NCBI GenBank assembly: GCA_021772935.1
Contig: JAJFLA010000052.1
Span: 20,849-84,848 of the forward strand
Length of the DNA: 64,000 bases
Direction of reading: 5' to 3'
Origin: Gammaproteobacteria bacterium
GTDB taxonomy: Bacteria > Pseudomonadota > Gammaproteobacteria > Xanthomonadales > SZUA-36
Part shown: in pieces, positions 9,227 through 18,728 of the stretch
How positions within the stretch are numbered: the stretch's first letter is position 1
How the letters are laid out: every line of letters starts with the position of its first letter
Program-made: the position numbers and the translations under genes
Notes under the pieces: model-generated
Database searches by the model: none
What the model saw: only the letters and a program-made list of their open reading frames with translations
Told to the model about the DNA's origin: nothing

Positions 9227-9756
9227 TACGCCGGTTCCTGCTCCAAATCATCCGGACTGGGATGCGAAACCGGCAACGTTCTCAACCATATCAACCAAAC
9301 CACCAGTGCATCGAGAATGATCAAAGCCTGCCATAAATACAGATGGAACCATTCAAACGCGGTGTAATTCCACTGACCAAGGTAATATAGGCTTATGATT
9401 CTTACCAAGTTGAGGATTTGGATGGCAAAAAACCCGGCAACAAAGCCAATCAGTTTGTTTTTAAACGGTGCAGGAAATGCAAATATGGCCGAGAACAAAA
9501 TTATTACGGCCTCAAGCCCGTTACAGCCACGCTCAATACGTACACCAAAGCCGGAGACCTTATCACGGAGCACATTGCCGGTAGCAATGACGTTGTCGTC
9601 AAACACCTGCACAATCCAGACACTGATATCCGCGATCATTGATGTGAACGGGAGGATGACGTACTTTTCCGCGGGCTGTAAAATCTCTAGCGTGAACAGC
9701 CCAATCAGCAGTACTGAGAATATGACAAAAAATCGAAGCATTAAACTGGTCACCAT
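9226..9756 (-). CDS. xrtH: Exosortase H (archaeosortase/exosortase family)
   Basis: A 176-residue membrane transpeptidase-like protein with about five hydrophobic segments. The three exosortase catalytic positions are visible: Cys in RGCNGLEA, Arg in NLVRIISLY and His in FEWFHLYLWQ. The short length and the RGCNGLEAxxI motif fit the exosortase H group, which processes IPTL-CTERM proteins. No protein with such a C-terminal sorting tail is encoded in this window, so its substrates must be elsewhere. An alternative start is the ATG six codons in. It heads an operon with the SDR gene and pdxH. Confidence 0.85.
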   Translation of the reverse strand: MVTSLMLRFFVIFSVLLIGLFTLEILQPAEKYVILPFTSMIADISVWIVQVFDDNVIATGNVLRDKVSGFGVRIERGCNGLEAVIILFSAIFAFPAPFKNKLIGFVAGFFAIQILNLVRIISLYYLGQWNYTAFEWFHLYLWQALIILDALVVWLIWLRTLPVSHPSPDDLEQEPA

Positions 9757-9836
9757 ACCTATTCAACGGACCAGGGTAATGGTACCCAAAGCCAAACCGG
9801 CTTGCACGCCGTAAATTATGGTCAACACCTGATACG

Positions 9837-10403
9837 ATGAGTCAAGTGCGTCAAAACATAATCCTGATTGGCCCGATGGGTTCAGGCAAAACCACGATTG
9901 GAAAACATCTGGCAAAAATGCTCAAGTTCGATTTTTATGATTGTGATCATGAACTTGAGCGTTTGACTGGTGCTAGTGTCAACCTGATATTTGATCTTGA
10001 AGGTGAGGCAGGGTTTCGCTTGAGAGAACACCTTCTTCTCAAACAACTGACTGCAAAAAGGGGCGTGTTAATATCAACCGGCGGCGGCACGATCTGTAAC
10101 GAAGATAATCGGCGCATATTGCGCTCGCGAGGGTTTGTCGTTTATTTGAAAACCAGTATAGAAAACCAGCTTAAAAGATTGGGCAAGGACAAAAGTCGAC
10201 CATTGCTGCAAACCGCAGACAGGAAGCAACGGCTACAGCATCTCGCCCAGGTACGAAATCCACTTTATGATGCCACCGCCGACCTGGTTTTCAGCAGTCG
10301 TAACTCAAGCGTTTATGCAAGCGCAAAAGCGCTTTATTCCACCTTATTAGAGCAGGTGGACCCACTCAGGCCGGAGAAGCCATATGCAGACAGTCAGCGT
10401 TGA
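9837..10403 (+). CDS. aroK: Shikimate kinase
   Basis: A 188-residue P-loop kinase that phosphorylates shikimate at O3. Walker A is GPMGSGKTTIGK (about 12-23), the substrate-binding DCDHELE and FRLRE motifs follow, and GGGTI and the lid with GKDKSRPLL are present. The last 20 bp overlap aroB. In many relatives aroK follows pilMNOPQ; here its upstream neighbour is a divergent exosortase gene instead. Confidence 0.95.
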   Translation: MSQVRQNIILIGPMGSGKTTIGKHLAKMLKFDFYDCDHELERLTGASVNLIFDLEGEAGFRLREHLLLKQLTAKRGVLISTGGGTICNEDNRRILRSRGFVVYLKTSIENQLKRLGKDKSRPLLQTADRKQRLQHLAQVRNPLYDATADLVFSSRNSSVYASAKALYSTLLEQVDPLRPEKPYADSQR

Positions 10404-11472
10404 CCTGGCAGACCGTAGTTACACGGTATACATCGGTTCCGGCATACTCGGCAAGGAGCAAACCCCTTTAAATATCGCGAGCGGAAGCACGGTTCTAATT
10501 GTCAGTAATGAAACCGTGGCCCCCCTGTATCTGGATACGCTTGCAAATACAGTGGAAAACGCAGTTGTTCACAGCCTGATTCTACCGGATGGTGAGTCCT
10601 ATAAAACATTGAAACACTGGTCACAGATTATCGACAAACTGGTCGAGATACGTGCCACCCGGGATGCAACAATATTAACTTTAGGAGGCGGCGTTATCGG
10701 TGATATGGGCGGCTTCGCTGCAGCAAGTTACATGCGAGGAATTAGCTTTATACAGATACCAACCAGTTTATTATCACAGGTAGACGCCTCGGTAGGTGGC
10801 AAGACAGGTTTTAATCATGCATCAGGGAAAAACCTGATTGGTGCATTCCACCAGCCAAGCGCAGTACTGGTCGATATCGATACACTGGAAACATTACCTG
10901 CACGTGAATTCTCAGCAGGACTGGCAGAAGTGGTAAAAATCGCGGCCATACGTGATGAAGAATTTTTGCTCTGGCTTGAAAATAACGCTACGGCCATCAT
11001 GGCCAGAGATGCTAAAGCACTTACCAGCATGATCAAGCGCAGCATCATCAACAAGGCCAGTGTTGTCACCGAAGATGAACGGGAGTCCGGTGTCCGTGCG
11101 CTTTTAAACTTTGGCCACAGTTTTGCCCATGCCCTGGAAACCTTGACTGGCTACCGGCAATATCTACATGGAGAGGCTGTTGCCATTGGCATGATGGTGG
11201 CGAGTAGACTTAGTGAAATAAGAGGGTGTTGCGAAACCGGTTTCAGTGACCGACTGGGCAAACTACTACAATTGTTTGCCTTGCCTCTGGAACTTCCTGG
11301 AAGACTGGATCCCATCGCAATGCTTGAAACAATGAAACTGGATAAGAAAGTAATCGCAGGCTCAGCCAGGCTGATACTGGTAAAATCAGCTGGTCAGGGA
11401 TTTATTGATAGTACCTCTGATAAACAACAAATTTTCGAGGCGATCAGCGCCAGCCAAACAGAATCCTGTTAA
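10384..11472 (+). CDS. aroB: 3-dehydroquinate synthase
   Basis: A 362-residue NAD- and metal-dependent enzyme that converts DAHP to 3-dehydroquinate. It has LPDGESYKTL, the glycine-rich TLGGGVIGDMGGFAA, QIPTSLLSQVDASVGGKTG and the zinc-ligand region NFGHSFAHALE and LHGEAVAIGM. It overlaps aroK by 20 bp, so the two are coupled. Confidence 0.96.
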   Translation: MQTVSVDLADRSYTVYIGSGILGKEQTPLNIASGSTVLIVSNETVAPLYLDTLANTVENAVVHSLILPDGESYKTLKHWSQIIDKLVEIRATRDATILTLGGGVIGDMGGFAAASYMRGISFIQIPTSLLSQVDASVGGKTGFNHASGKNLIGAFHQPSAVLVDIDTLETLPAREFSAGLAEVVKIAAIRDEEFLLWLENNATAIMARDAKALTSMIKRSIINKASVVTEDERESGVRALLNFGHSFAHALETLTGYRQYLHGEAVAIGMMVASRLSEIRGCCETGFSDRLGKLLQLFALPLELPGRLDPIAMLETMKLDKKVIAGSARLILVKSAGQGFIDSTSDKQQIFEAISASQTESC

Positions 11473-11515
11473 GGAAACTATGAATAACTTATGAGCTATT
11501 CAGAGCTTCCTTAAC
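11473..11515 (+). other. Inverted repeat between aroB and hemE
   Basis: Immediately after the aroB stop, AAGGAA and TTCCTT flank an inner GAATA/TATTC pair, so a hairpin can form. No T-run follows. It could be a weak terminator, an mRNA-stability element or chance. Confidence 0.3.
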
Positions 11516-11535
11516 ATTAATCCAATGGGACCAAC

Positions 11536-12606
11536 ATGAACTCACCATTAAAGAACGATTTATACATCAGGGCATTACTTCGCCAACCGACTGAGCGAAC
11601 GCCCATCTGGGTCATGCGCCAAGCTGGACGTTACCTACCGGAATACCGCCAAATTCGCACTGAAGCGGGAAGCTTTATGAATTTGTGCACCAACCCGGAA
11701 CTCGCGTGTGAAGTCACAATGCAGCCGCTACGCAGGTTTCCGTTGGATGCCGCAATTCTGTTTTCAGATATCCTTACCATACCGGATGCGATGGGTCTGG
11801 GACTTTATTTTGCCGAAGGTGAAGGTCCGAAGTTTAATAAAGTGATCAACTCCATAGCGGATATCAAACAACTTAAACGACCAGATCCTTCAGTGTCACT
11901 GGCTTACGTCATGGACGCAGTGGCATTGATCCATAAAACCCTCAACGGCGATGTTCCCTTAATTGGCTTCAGTGGCAGCCCATGGACCCTGGCCACTTAC
12001 ATGGTTGAAGGTGGCTCCAGCAAAACTTTCTCGAAAATCAAGAACATGATCTATAGTGAACCGCATACAGCCCATCTTCTACTCGACAAGCTTGCTGATG
12101 CAGTGATCGATTATCTCAATGCTCAAATTGAAAGCGGTGCACAAGCCGTACAAATTTTTGATACCTGGGGCGGGGTACTGGCACCTGATATGTTCAAAGA
12201 GTTTTCCTTACATTACCTGGAAAAAATAGTAGCCGGGTTACACCGCTCATACAACGGCTCAACCATCCCCGTGGTCTTGTTTTGTAAAGCTTGTAATTCG
12301 CACCTCGAAGCAGTCGCCGACACCGGCTGCGATGGTCTTGGTGTGGACTGGACAATCACCCTGTCCGAGGCGAGAGCGAGAGTGGGTGACCGTGTCGCCC
12401 TGCAAGGTAATCTCGACCCCGTCATTATGCTGACGAATCCAGAAACCATTGAAACCCAAGTGAAAGCAACACTCGCCAGCTTCGGTAAGGGTCATGGACA
12501 TGTTTTCAACCTCGGACATGGAATAACACCCGAAGTTGACCCCTTGCATATGACTATTCTCACTGAAGGCGTTCGTCAACACAGCCCCGCGTGGCATATA
12601 GACTGA
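11536..12606 (+). CDS. hemE: Uroporphyrinogen decarboxylase
   Basis: A 356-residue cofactor-free TIM-barrel enzyme that removes four acetate carboxyls from uroporphyrinogen III to give coproporphyrinogen III in heme synthesis. The signature [16 protein letters not shown] is at about 23-38. [35 protein letters not shown] and NLGHGI also match. It lies 63 bp after aroB on the same strand. Confidence 0.96.
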   Translation: MNSPLKNDLYIRALLRQPTERTPIWVMRQAGRYLPEYRQIRTEAGSFMNLCTNPELACEVTMQPLRRFPLDAAILFSDILTIPDAMGLGLYFAEGEGPKFNKVINSIADIKQLKRPDPSVSLAYVMDAVALIHKTLNGDVPLIGFSGSPWTLATYMVEGGSSKTFSKIKNMIYSEPHTAHLLLDKLADAVIDYLNAQIESGAQAVQIFDTWGGVLAPDMFKEFSLHYLEKIVAGLHRSYNGSTIPVVLFCKACNSHLEAVADTGCDGLGVDWTITLSEARARVGDRVALQGNLDPVIMLTNPETIETQVKATLASFGKGHGHVFNLGHGITPEVDPLHMTILTEGVRQHSPAWHID

Positions 12607-12684
12607 ATTTACAGGCAATACTTTCGTCACTGGCTCGTTGCTCGATGCTTTCTTAGAATAAGGCAGATCAGGGAGACATTGTTT

Positions 12685-14145
12685 ATGCGTGTTCGACTAC
12701 TATTGTTCATTAGCGTAATGCTGGTAGCCGTCGTGACGCTATTTCTGTTGCTACTTGCCACCGACACAGCACTATCGGTATGGCAGCGTCTAAGCGAAGC
12801 GCCTTTATGGTTACAGATAGCTTACACGCTGGTACTGCTGTTGATTTCCAGCGCTACACTCTGGCTTTCGTGGCGCTGGCTGAGACCTGTTGCCAAGAAG
12901 ATGCCAAACGAAAACCAAAGCCTGGACCCTCATTCTCTACAGGCGGATCTGCTGGAGTCTGCAAACGCTGGTGTTGATGTCAGTGCGGCTTTTGAAGAAA
13001 TTAAAGAGCAGCAAAGACGCAAACAAAGTGGCGAGGTATTCATTGCCATTTTTGGCGAGATAAGCACTGGAAAAAGCAGCCTGGTTAGAGCATTGTTGCC
13101 CAAGGCTGATATGCAGACAGACCCCAGGGGTGGCACCACCCAGAGTATCAGCCATTACCGATGGCAGGCCGGTTCCGGGGATTCAGTCATCATCGCCGAC
13201 TTACCGGGTTTTAACCTGGAGAATAACCCTAAGATTCTCGAAGAGGCACGTCGCGCACACCTCGTTGTATTCCTTTGCGATAGTGACATAACACGCAGCC
13301 AGATGAGCCAGCTGGAAAGTCTACTTTCCATACAAAAACCATTGCTGGTTGCGCTTAACAAAGTGGATCAATTCACAGGTAAAGAAGCACAATCGATCGC
13401 CAGGAATATTTCACAACGAATCAGTATCAATCGGGATGATATCGTTTTTATCCAAACAGGTGGCCATGAAGAGGTGATTAAGCTGTTGAGTGATGGTGGA
13501 GAGGAAATCATTGAACAGGACCGCAAACAGGATATTGAACCGCTTCGTGGCGCACTACAACGTAAGCTGGACAGCAATCATGAGTTAATGGAGCAGCTTC
13601 GCGATACTTCGGTCTTGCTGCTGGCCGCCGAAAAGCTGGAACAGGCACGCGATGTTCATCGTCAGCAACAAGCAGCTGAGCTGGTGCAGGCTTATTCCAA
13701 ACGAGCCGTTGTCGGTGCTCTGGCTGCCGTAGCGCCGGGTTCCGATCTCATTATCCAGGGCTTGCTGGCCACACGCCTGATAAAGGCCTTGTGTGAGGTT
13801 TATGGCGTGTCTGTAAAAGAGGTGGAAATCGAATCATTTCTCAGACTCGCCGGTGGTAAAGTCAAAAAACTGACCGCCATTACACTGGCCATCATCGGCA
13901 ATGCGCTTAAGGCTTTCCCTGGGATCGGCACACTGACCGGTGGACTGATACACGCCATCGCATATGGCATGATCTTCGACAGCCTTGGTCGGGCGGCTGC
14001 AGAAACCCTCGCCAGCCGGGGTGAATTACGTGCATATCCAGCAGCAAAGGCCTTTGAGGAGATACTGAGTGACAATTTTGAAACAGGTGCAATCCGTTTT
14101 GCAAAACTTGCCCTGGCTGAAAAAGGTAAAGACGAAAGACCCTGA
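12685..14145 (+). CDS. Membrane-anchored GTPase with C-terminal DUF697-like domain
   Basis: About 486 residues. Two N-terminal membrane helices (about 5-27 and 43-63) are followed by a GTPase domain with G1 GEISTGKSS (124-132), G3 DLPG (172-175) and G4 NKVD (225-228). A helical stretch and a Gly/Ala-rich hydrophobic C-terminus of the DUF697/YcjF-like kind follow. The ATG at 12685 is preceded by GGGAGA and is preferred over a TTG two codons upstream. The next gene encodes a second GTPase of the same kind and overlaps it by 77 bp. Function is unknown; the architecture suggests a membrane-associated dynamin-like or stress GTPase. Confidence 0.8.
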   Translation: MRVRLLLFISVMLVAVVTLFLLLLATDTALSVWQRLSEAPLWLQIAYTLVLLLISSATLWLSWRWLRPVAKKMPNENQSLDPHSLQADLLESANAGVDVSAAFEEIKEQQRRKQSGEVFIAIFGEISTGKSSLVRALLPKADMQTDPRGGTTQSISHYRWQAGSGDSVIIADLPGFNLENNPKILEEARRAHLVVFLCDSDITRSQMSQLESLLSIQKPLLVALNKVDQFTGKEAQSIARNISQRISINRDDIVFIQTGGHEEVIKLLSDGGEEIIEQDRKQDIEPLRGALQRKLDSNHELMEQLRDTSVLLLAAEKLEQARDVHRQQQAAELVQAYSKRAVVGALAAVAPGSDLIIQGLLATRLIKALCEVYGVSVKEVEIESFLRLAGGKVKKLTAITLAIIGNALKAFPGIGTLTGGLIHAIAYGMIFDSLGRAAAETLASRGELRAYPAAKAFEEILSDNFETGAIRFAKLALAEKGKDERP

Positions 14146-15418
14146 ACAGCACCTGATAAATGCCAACCAGCAAATCCAGACATTGCTGACAGATACCGGC
14201 GTACCCTCTGCGGTACGGCAGGAATTGCTCCAGGAATTTTCTGAGATGGAAGCCATCTCGGAAAAATTACAACAAAGTGAGATACATATTGCCGCTTTTG
14301 GTCGTGTTGGAACCGGTAAATCATCATTATTGAACGCCTTGCTTGGGCGCAAGGTGTTTTCCACCAGCCCCTTGCATGGCGAGACGCAATTCAAACAACG
14401 TAGCCAGTGGGACTCTGTAAATTCAGACCATGTTGTGTTGGTTGACACACCGGGTATCGATGAGCTCGATGGTGAAGCGCGTGAAAAAATGGCCACATCT
14501 GTGGCCCAAATTTCTGATATCGTCTTGATGGTTTGTGAGGGTGATCTGACAGAAACCGAATTGACAGCCGTTCGCAACCTCGCTGGGCGTAAACGACCGC
14601 TATTATTGGTATTGAACAAGTCAGACCGTTACAGCAGGGATGAACTGAACACTTTGTTGAAACACCTGAAAGATCGCTGTAAAAGCTTCATCAACCCCGA
14701 AAACGTCCTCAGTTGCAGCGCTGATCCCAGACCCGAAAACATTATCCAGATTGATCCAGCAGGTAACGAGCATCGTGACGAACGCCCCCGCACCACTGAT
14801 ATCAATGATTTGAAGGTACACCTTTGGAATATTTTGGAAAAAGAAGGCAAAACCCTGGCAGCTCTGAACGCGGCATTGTTCACCTCTGAACTGGACGGTC
14901 GAATAGCCAGCAAAATTGTGCTCGCCAGGAAAACTGTCGCAGAAAAAATCATCCGAAATTATTGCCTGGGCAAAGGTCTGGTAGTGGCGGTAAACCCGAT
15001 TCCTGTGGCTGATTTACTGGCCGCAGCCGGCACCGATGTCGCGATGATCGTGCACCTCGGTAATGTGTATGGATTCCAGTTATCCAGGCGCGATGCCAGT
15101 AAGTTACTCCTGACCATCTCGGCACAAATGCTTTTGTTGATGAGTGCCTACTGGGGTGTAAACATGGTTTCCGCAGCGATGAAGACCATTAGTGCCGGCA
15201 TGTCTGCCGCGCTAACCGCTGGCGCCCAGGGTACCTTGGCCTGGTATGCAACCTATGTAACTGGCCGCGCAGCAGAGACCTGGTTTGCAAAGGGTAAATC
15301 ATGGGGTTCGTCAGGACCTAAAGAAACCATCAATGAAATACTTGACTCACTGGATCAGGATTCAATTTTACAGTTCGCTCGTAGCGATATTATGGGCAAA
15401 CTCAAAGGTATACGCTAA
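14069..15418 (+). CDS. Second DUF697-like GTPase, overlapping the first
   Basis: A 449-residue soluble-plus-hydrophobic GTPase. G1 is GRVGTGKSS (78-86), G3 DTPG (126-129), G4 NKSD (183-186). The C-terminal hydrophobic region (about 300-400) resembles DUF697. The likely start is GTG at 14069, preceded by GAGGAG, deep inside the end of the upstream gene. The 77-bp overlap implies tight coupling and a possible heteromer of two related GTPases. If the GTG is not used, a later start would still keep the whole G domain. Its stop overlaps the convergent TPR-sulfotransferase stop by four bases. Confidence 0.78.
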   Translation: MTILKQVQSVLQNLPWLKKVKTKDPEQHLINANQQIQTLLTDTGVPSAVRQELLQEFSEMEAISEKLQQSEIHIAAFGRVGTGKSSLLNALLGRKVFSTSPLHGETQFKQRSQWDSVNSDHVVLVDTPGIDELDGEAREKMATSVAQISDIVLMVCEGDLTETELTAVRNLAGRKRPLLLVLNKSDRYSRDELNTLLKHLKDRCKSFINPENVLSCSADPRPENIIQIDPAGNEHRDERPRTTDINDLKVHLWNILEKEGKTLAALNAALFTSELDGRIASKIVLARKTVAEKIIRNYCLGKGLVVAVNPIPVADLLAAAGTDVAMIVHLGNVYGFQLSRRDASKLLLTISAQMLLLMSAYWGVNMVSAAMKTISAGMSAALTAGAQGTLAWYATYVTGRAAETWFAKGKSWGSSGPKETINEILDSLDQDSILQFARSDIMGKLKGIR

Positions 15419-16998
15419 TCTACGCAGATGCCTGCATTCTCAAGGTACGCTTTCAAGGGCTGTAATTCACTGGCGAAATTTTTCCATTTATTAACTGATC
15501 TGGTATGTGCTTTCTCACGCACCTGCACCGCGCTTGCAGTGGCACTGGGGGTTTCATTCTGATCAAAATCAAGACAAGCCTGTTCAAAGTCCAACCCCAG
15601 TTTACCCAACAAGCTGCGGATCTGGCCTTCCTGGTCAGCAACCAGTGATTCGTATTCCACTTCAATCACGCGGTTGCCTAAAACTTCCTGCCAATGACAG
15701 CGTAAACGGTCATAGGCCACGTAATACCTGCCCAGGCTTTCCAGTGTATAGGCATACTTGAAAAAAGATTGTTTATACATCGCAAAGCAACTGTCCATCG
15801 GGTTTCGCCGGAGATGGATAATATGCGCATCCGGAAAAGCCTTGGCAATAAAGCCCAGGTAAAGGTAGTTCTCAGGATACTTCTCGATAAAAATGGATTT
15901 GTCACTGAGCTTGTAATCCACTGCATTCAAGTATCCATTGGCAATCAGTTTGACGTCTTTTTTCGCTGCAGCTGAAATCATTGCTGAACTCATGGTGTCC
16001 TTACTTTGAATGCCGCTCACGCGTTTGATCAGGTTCTGCAAAATATAGGTTTCTTCAGCACTTTCAACCTGTGAATGACTGGAGATAATCCGTTCGGTCA
16101 GCGTCGTGCCAGTGCGTGGCAGACCGACTATAAATATGGGGGTTTTGCTTTGCTTTACCGGCGCGGCTTTACTGCCGCTAGCTGACAGCCACTCTGAATT
16201 ACAGGTGTCGATAATCTTGTCAATTAACTCGATGTCGGTGCCGACATCGTAGTCTGCCACCTGGGTAACCGCATCACCCGCCAGTTTGTAGTAGTGAAAG
16301 GCCTCCTGCCAACGTTGTAAATCTTCAAGCTCCTTGCCTATTGCGTAGTAAATGAAGATGTTCTTTTCCGCTGGCAGCCTGGTGGCATTCAAAACTTCTA
16401 ACATCTGCTCAAGGTGTGAAGAGTCTTCCACCTTTTCCAGGCGGGATAATTCGTAATGGTTGCGCTGGTGATTGGGGTGTCGTGCAAGCAAACCCTGGTA
16501 GATGGTTTTTGCTTGCTTGATTTTACCCAGGTAGACCGCGCTTGCAGCCAGGTTTGCCTGGAACATATCCAGGCCCGGCTGTAATTCATTGGCTTTTTGA
16601 TACAAGGGCCAGGCGCGTGCGTGTAAGCCGAGCCTTGAATAAATATTCGCGGCCATATCGAGATAAAGCGGACTGTTACCCAAATGGGTTTCATATCGCT
16701 TTAACAGCCTCAATGTCTCGCCATGACGCTGCACAATTGCATACTGGTTAGCTAGTTCTATCGCTGCATCATAACGGCCAGCATCAAGACTCAGCGCTTT
16801 CGAAAATGCAGCCATAGCCTTGACACCTTTTCCAGCAGCTTTAGCCACCAGGCCGGACAGGAAATAACCTTCAGGGTTTTTTTTAGCCAACTTGGTTATC
16901 CGGTTGGCATACATACTAACCGCTGCCCAATCTCCAGCCTGGACAGCTTTCCTTGCGATGGCGCTAAACCTTGAGAGATTACTATTCACATGATTCAT
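15415..16998 (-). CDS. TPR-repeat sulfotransferase, copy 1
   Basis: A 527-residue fusion. An N-terminal array of TPR-like helical repeats (about 1-260) precedes a sulfotransferase domain with the PAPS 5'-phosphosulfate loop IVGLPRTGTTLTERI (about 290-304) and the 3'-phosphate region HLRRNPMDSCFAMY. Proteins of this kind are predicted to move sulfate from PAPS to an unknown hydroxyl or amine acceptor, with the TPR part choosing the partner. No signal peptide is seen. It has the same length and order of domains as the next gene, a clear tandem duplicate. It is unlike the housekeeping genes to its left and starts the accessory island. Confidence 0.85.
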   Translation of the reverse strand: MNHVNSNLSRFSAIARKAVQAGDWAAVSMYANRITKLAKKNPEGYFLSGLVAKAAGKGVKAMAAFSKALSLDAGRYDAAIELANQYAIVQRHGETLRLLKRYETHLGNSPLYLDMAANIYSRLGLHARAWPLYQKANELQPGLDMFQANLAASAVYLGKIKQAKTIYQGLLARHPNHQRNHYELSRLEKVEDSSHLEQMLEVLNATRLPAEKNIFIYYAIGKELEDLQRWQEAFHYYKLAGDAVTQVADYDVGTDIELIDKIIDTCNSEWLSASGSKAAPVKQSKTPIFIVGLPRTGTTLTERIISSHSQVESAEETYILQNLIKRVSGIQSKDTMSSAMISAAAKKDVKLIANGYLNAVDYKLSDKSIFIEKYPENYLYLGFIAKAFPDAHIIHLRRNPMDSCFAMYKQSFFKYAYTLESLGRYYVAYDRLRCHWQEVLGNRVIEVEYESLVADQEGQIRSLLGKLGLDFEQACLDFDQNETPSATASAVQVREKAHTRSVNKWKNFASELQPLKAYLENAGICVD

Positions 16999-17040
16999 CA
17001 GCTATTAACAGGCATCAACAAAGCTTCGGCCGGTAATGAT

Positions 17041-18624
17041 TTAATCAACCCTGATACCCGCTTTTTCAAGGTGTTCCTTCAACGGTTGCAACTGTTTCGC
17101 GTACCGTGTCCATTTATTGACTGATTTGTTGTGGACTTTTTCCCGTACTTGCACAGAACTTGCGGTAGCGCTGGGTGCTTCATTCTTATCAAAATCCAGG
17201 CAGGCCTGCTCAAACTCCAGTCCCAGCTTGTCCAGCAGGATACGTGTTTGGTTTTCCTGATCGCCCACCAAGGATTCGTATTCAACTTCGATGAGACGGT
17301 CTTTCAACACATCTCGCCAGTGACGACGCAGCCGATCATAGGCCACAAAGTACTGACCCAAACCATCGAGCGAATAGGAAAACTTATAAGCCCATGTAAA
17401 TACCTGTTTATACATTGAAAAACAAGAATCCATCGGGTTTCTACCAAGATGAACGATACGCGCATTCGGCCAGGCTTTAGCGATCAACCCAAGAAAAAGA
17501 AAATTGAATGGCAGCTTGTCGATGAACATGGGCTTATCACCGAGTCTGTAGCTCACCGTGTCCAGATAGCCTTTTGCAATCAACGCCAAATCTTTTTTTG
17601 TTACGGCCTCAATCATCTCCGGATTCATGTTCTCAATACTCTGAATACCACTTTCCTTTCGCAATACCATCTGCAGAAACATCGTCTCACCAACACTTTC
17701 CACCTGTGAATGACTGGAAACAATTCGTTCGGTCAGCGTTGTGCCGGTACGCGGCAAACCAACGATAAATATCGGTGTTTTTTCGGTTTCATCTACTGTT
17801 GGTTTGCCTGTCTCGCTTGCCAGCCAGTCAGCACTGCAAACCTCGATGATTTTATCGATAAGTGCAATATCCGCAGCAACATCATAATTGGCAACACTGC
17901 TTACAGCGTCACCAGCCTTCTTGTAATACTCGAATGATTGCTGCCATTGCTCCAGGTCTTCCAGTTCCTTGCCCAGTGCGTAATACAAAAAGATATTTTT
18001 GTCCGCGGTATCTGCATTGCCCTGAAGAAGCGTCTCCATCTGTTCAATATGTGTGGTGTCCTTTGCCTTACCCAGCCGGGATAACTGGTAATGGTTCCGC
18101 CGGTGGTTTGGAAAACGTTTTAACAGCGTCCGGTAAATATCGCGGGCTTCTTCAATTTCCCCCAGGTAAACACTACAGGCGGCGAGGTTTGCCTGAAACA
18201 GGTCAACACCCGGCTGCAAAACGTTAGCTTTTTTAAACAAAGGCCAGGCTTTTTGGGGCATGCCGATTTCCGTGTAAACAGTGCCGGCCAAATCCAGGTA
18301 CATAGGACTGTTGTCCAGCTTTCCTTCGTATTTTTCAAGAAGCGCGAGCACCTCATTGTTGCGCCGTGCAACCGAATACTGATTAGCCAGCTCAATTGCA
18401 GCATCATATCGATCTGCATCCAATGACAATGCCTTCTCAAATGCGGCCGCAGCTTTTGCAGGCCTTTGTGAAACTCTTTGAACGATACCAGTCAGAAAGT
18501 ACCCCTCCGCGCTGTCGCTGTTTCGCAGGAGAATTTCATTGGCACAACTGGCGACTGTCGACCAATCCTGTGATTGAACGGCTCTTCTGGCCACATCGCT
18601 GATTTGTGAGAGTTCGATTTTCAT
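17041..18624 (-). CDS. TPR-repeat sulfotransferase, copy 2
   Basis: Also 527 residues, with TPR-like repeats followed by IVGLPRTGTTLTERI (about 287-301) and HLGRNPMDSCFSMY. Long stretches match copy 1 (for example FQANLAA, YLG, NHRRNHY/NHQRNHY, YDRLR.HW, DFD.NE.PSATAS.VQVREK), and 42 bp separate the two genes. The pair probably arose by local duplication and has diverged mainly in the TPR part, which may reflect different acceptors. It is divergent from the methyltransferase gene at 18729, so a shared control region of about 100 bp lies between. Confidence 0.85.
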   Translation of the reverse strand: MKIELSQISDVARRAVQSQDWSTVASCANEILLRNSDSAEGYFLTGIVQRVSQRPAKAAAAFEKALSLDADRYDAAIELANQYSVARRNNEVLALLEKYEGKLDNSPMYLDLAGTVYTEIGMPQKAWPLFKKANVLQPGVDLFQANLAACSVYLGEIEEARDIYRTLLKRFPNHRRNHYQLSRLGKAKDTTHIEQMETLLQGNADTADKNIFLYYALGKELEDLEQWQQSFEYYKKAGDAVSSVANYDVAADIALIDKIIEVCSADWLASETGKPTVDETEKTPIFIVGLPRTGTTLTERIVSSHSQVESVGETMFLQMVLRKESGIQSIENMNPEMIEAVTKKDLALIAKGYLDTVSYRLGDKPMFIDKLPFNFLFLGLIAKAWPNARIVHLGRNPMDSCFSMYKQVFTWAYKFSYSLDGLGQYFVAYDRLRRHWRDVLKDRLIEVEYESLVGDQENQTRILLDKLGLEFEQACLDFDKNEAPSATASSVQVREKVHNKSVNKWTRYAKQLQPLKEHLEKAGIRVD

Positions 18625-18728
18625 ATTAATTAGACCAGGTTCATGAGCACTGTAAAAAGTTGGGAGTATTGTTATCGAATTACGATTGTTATACTAGTAC
18701 ATTAAGCCACGCAAACAATTCCAAACGC

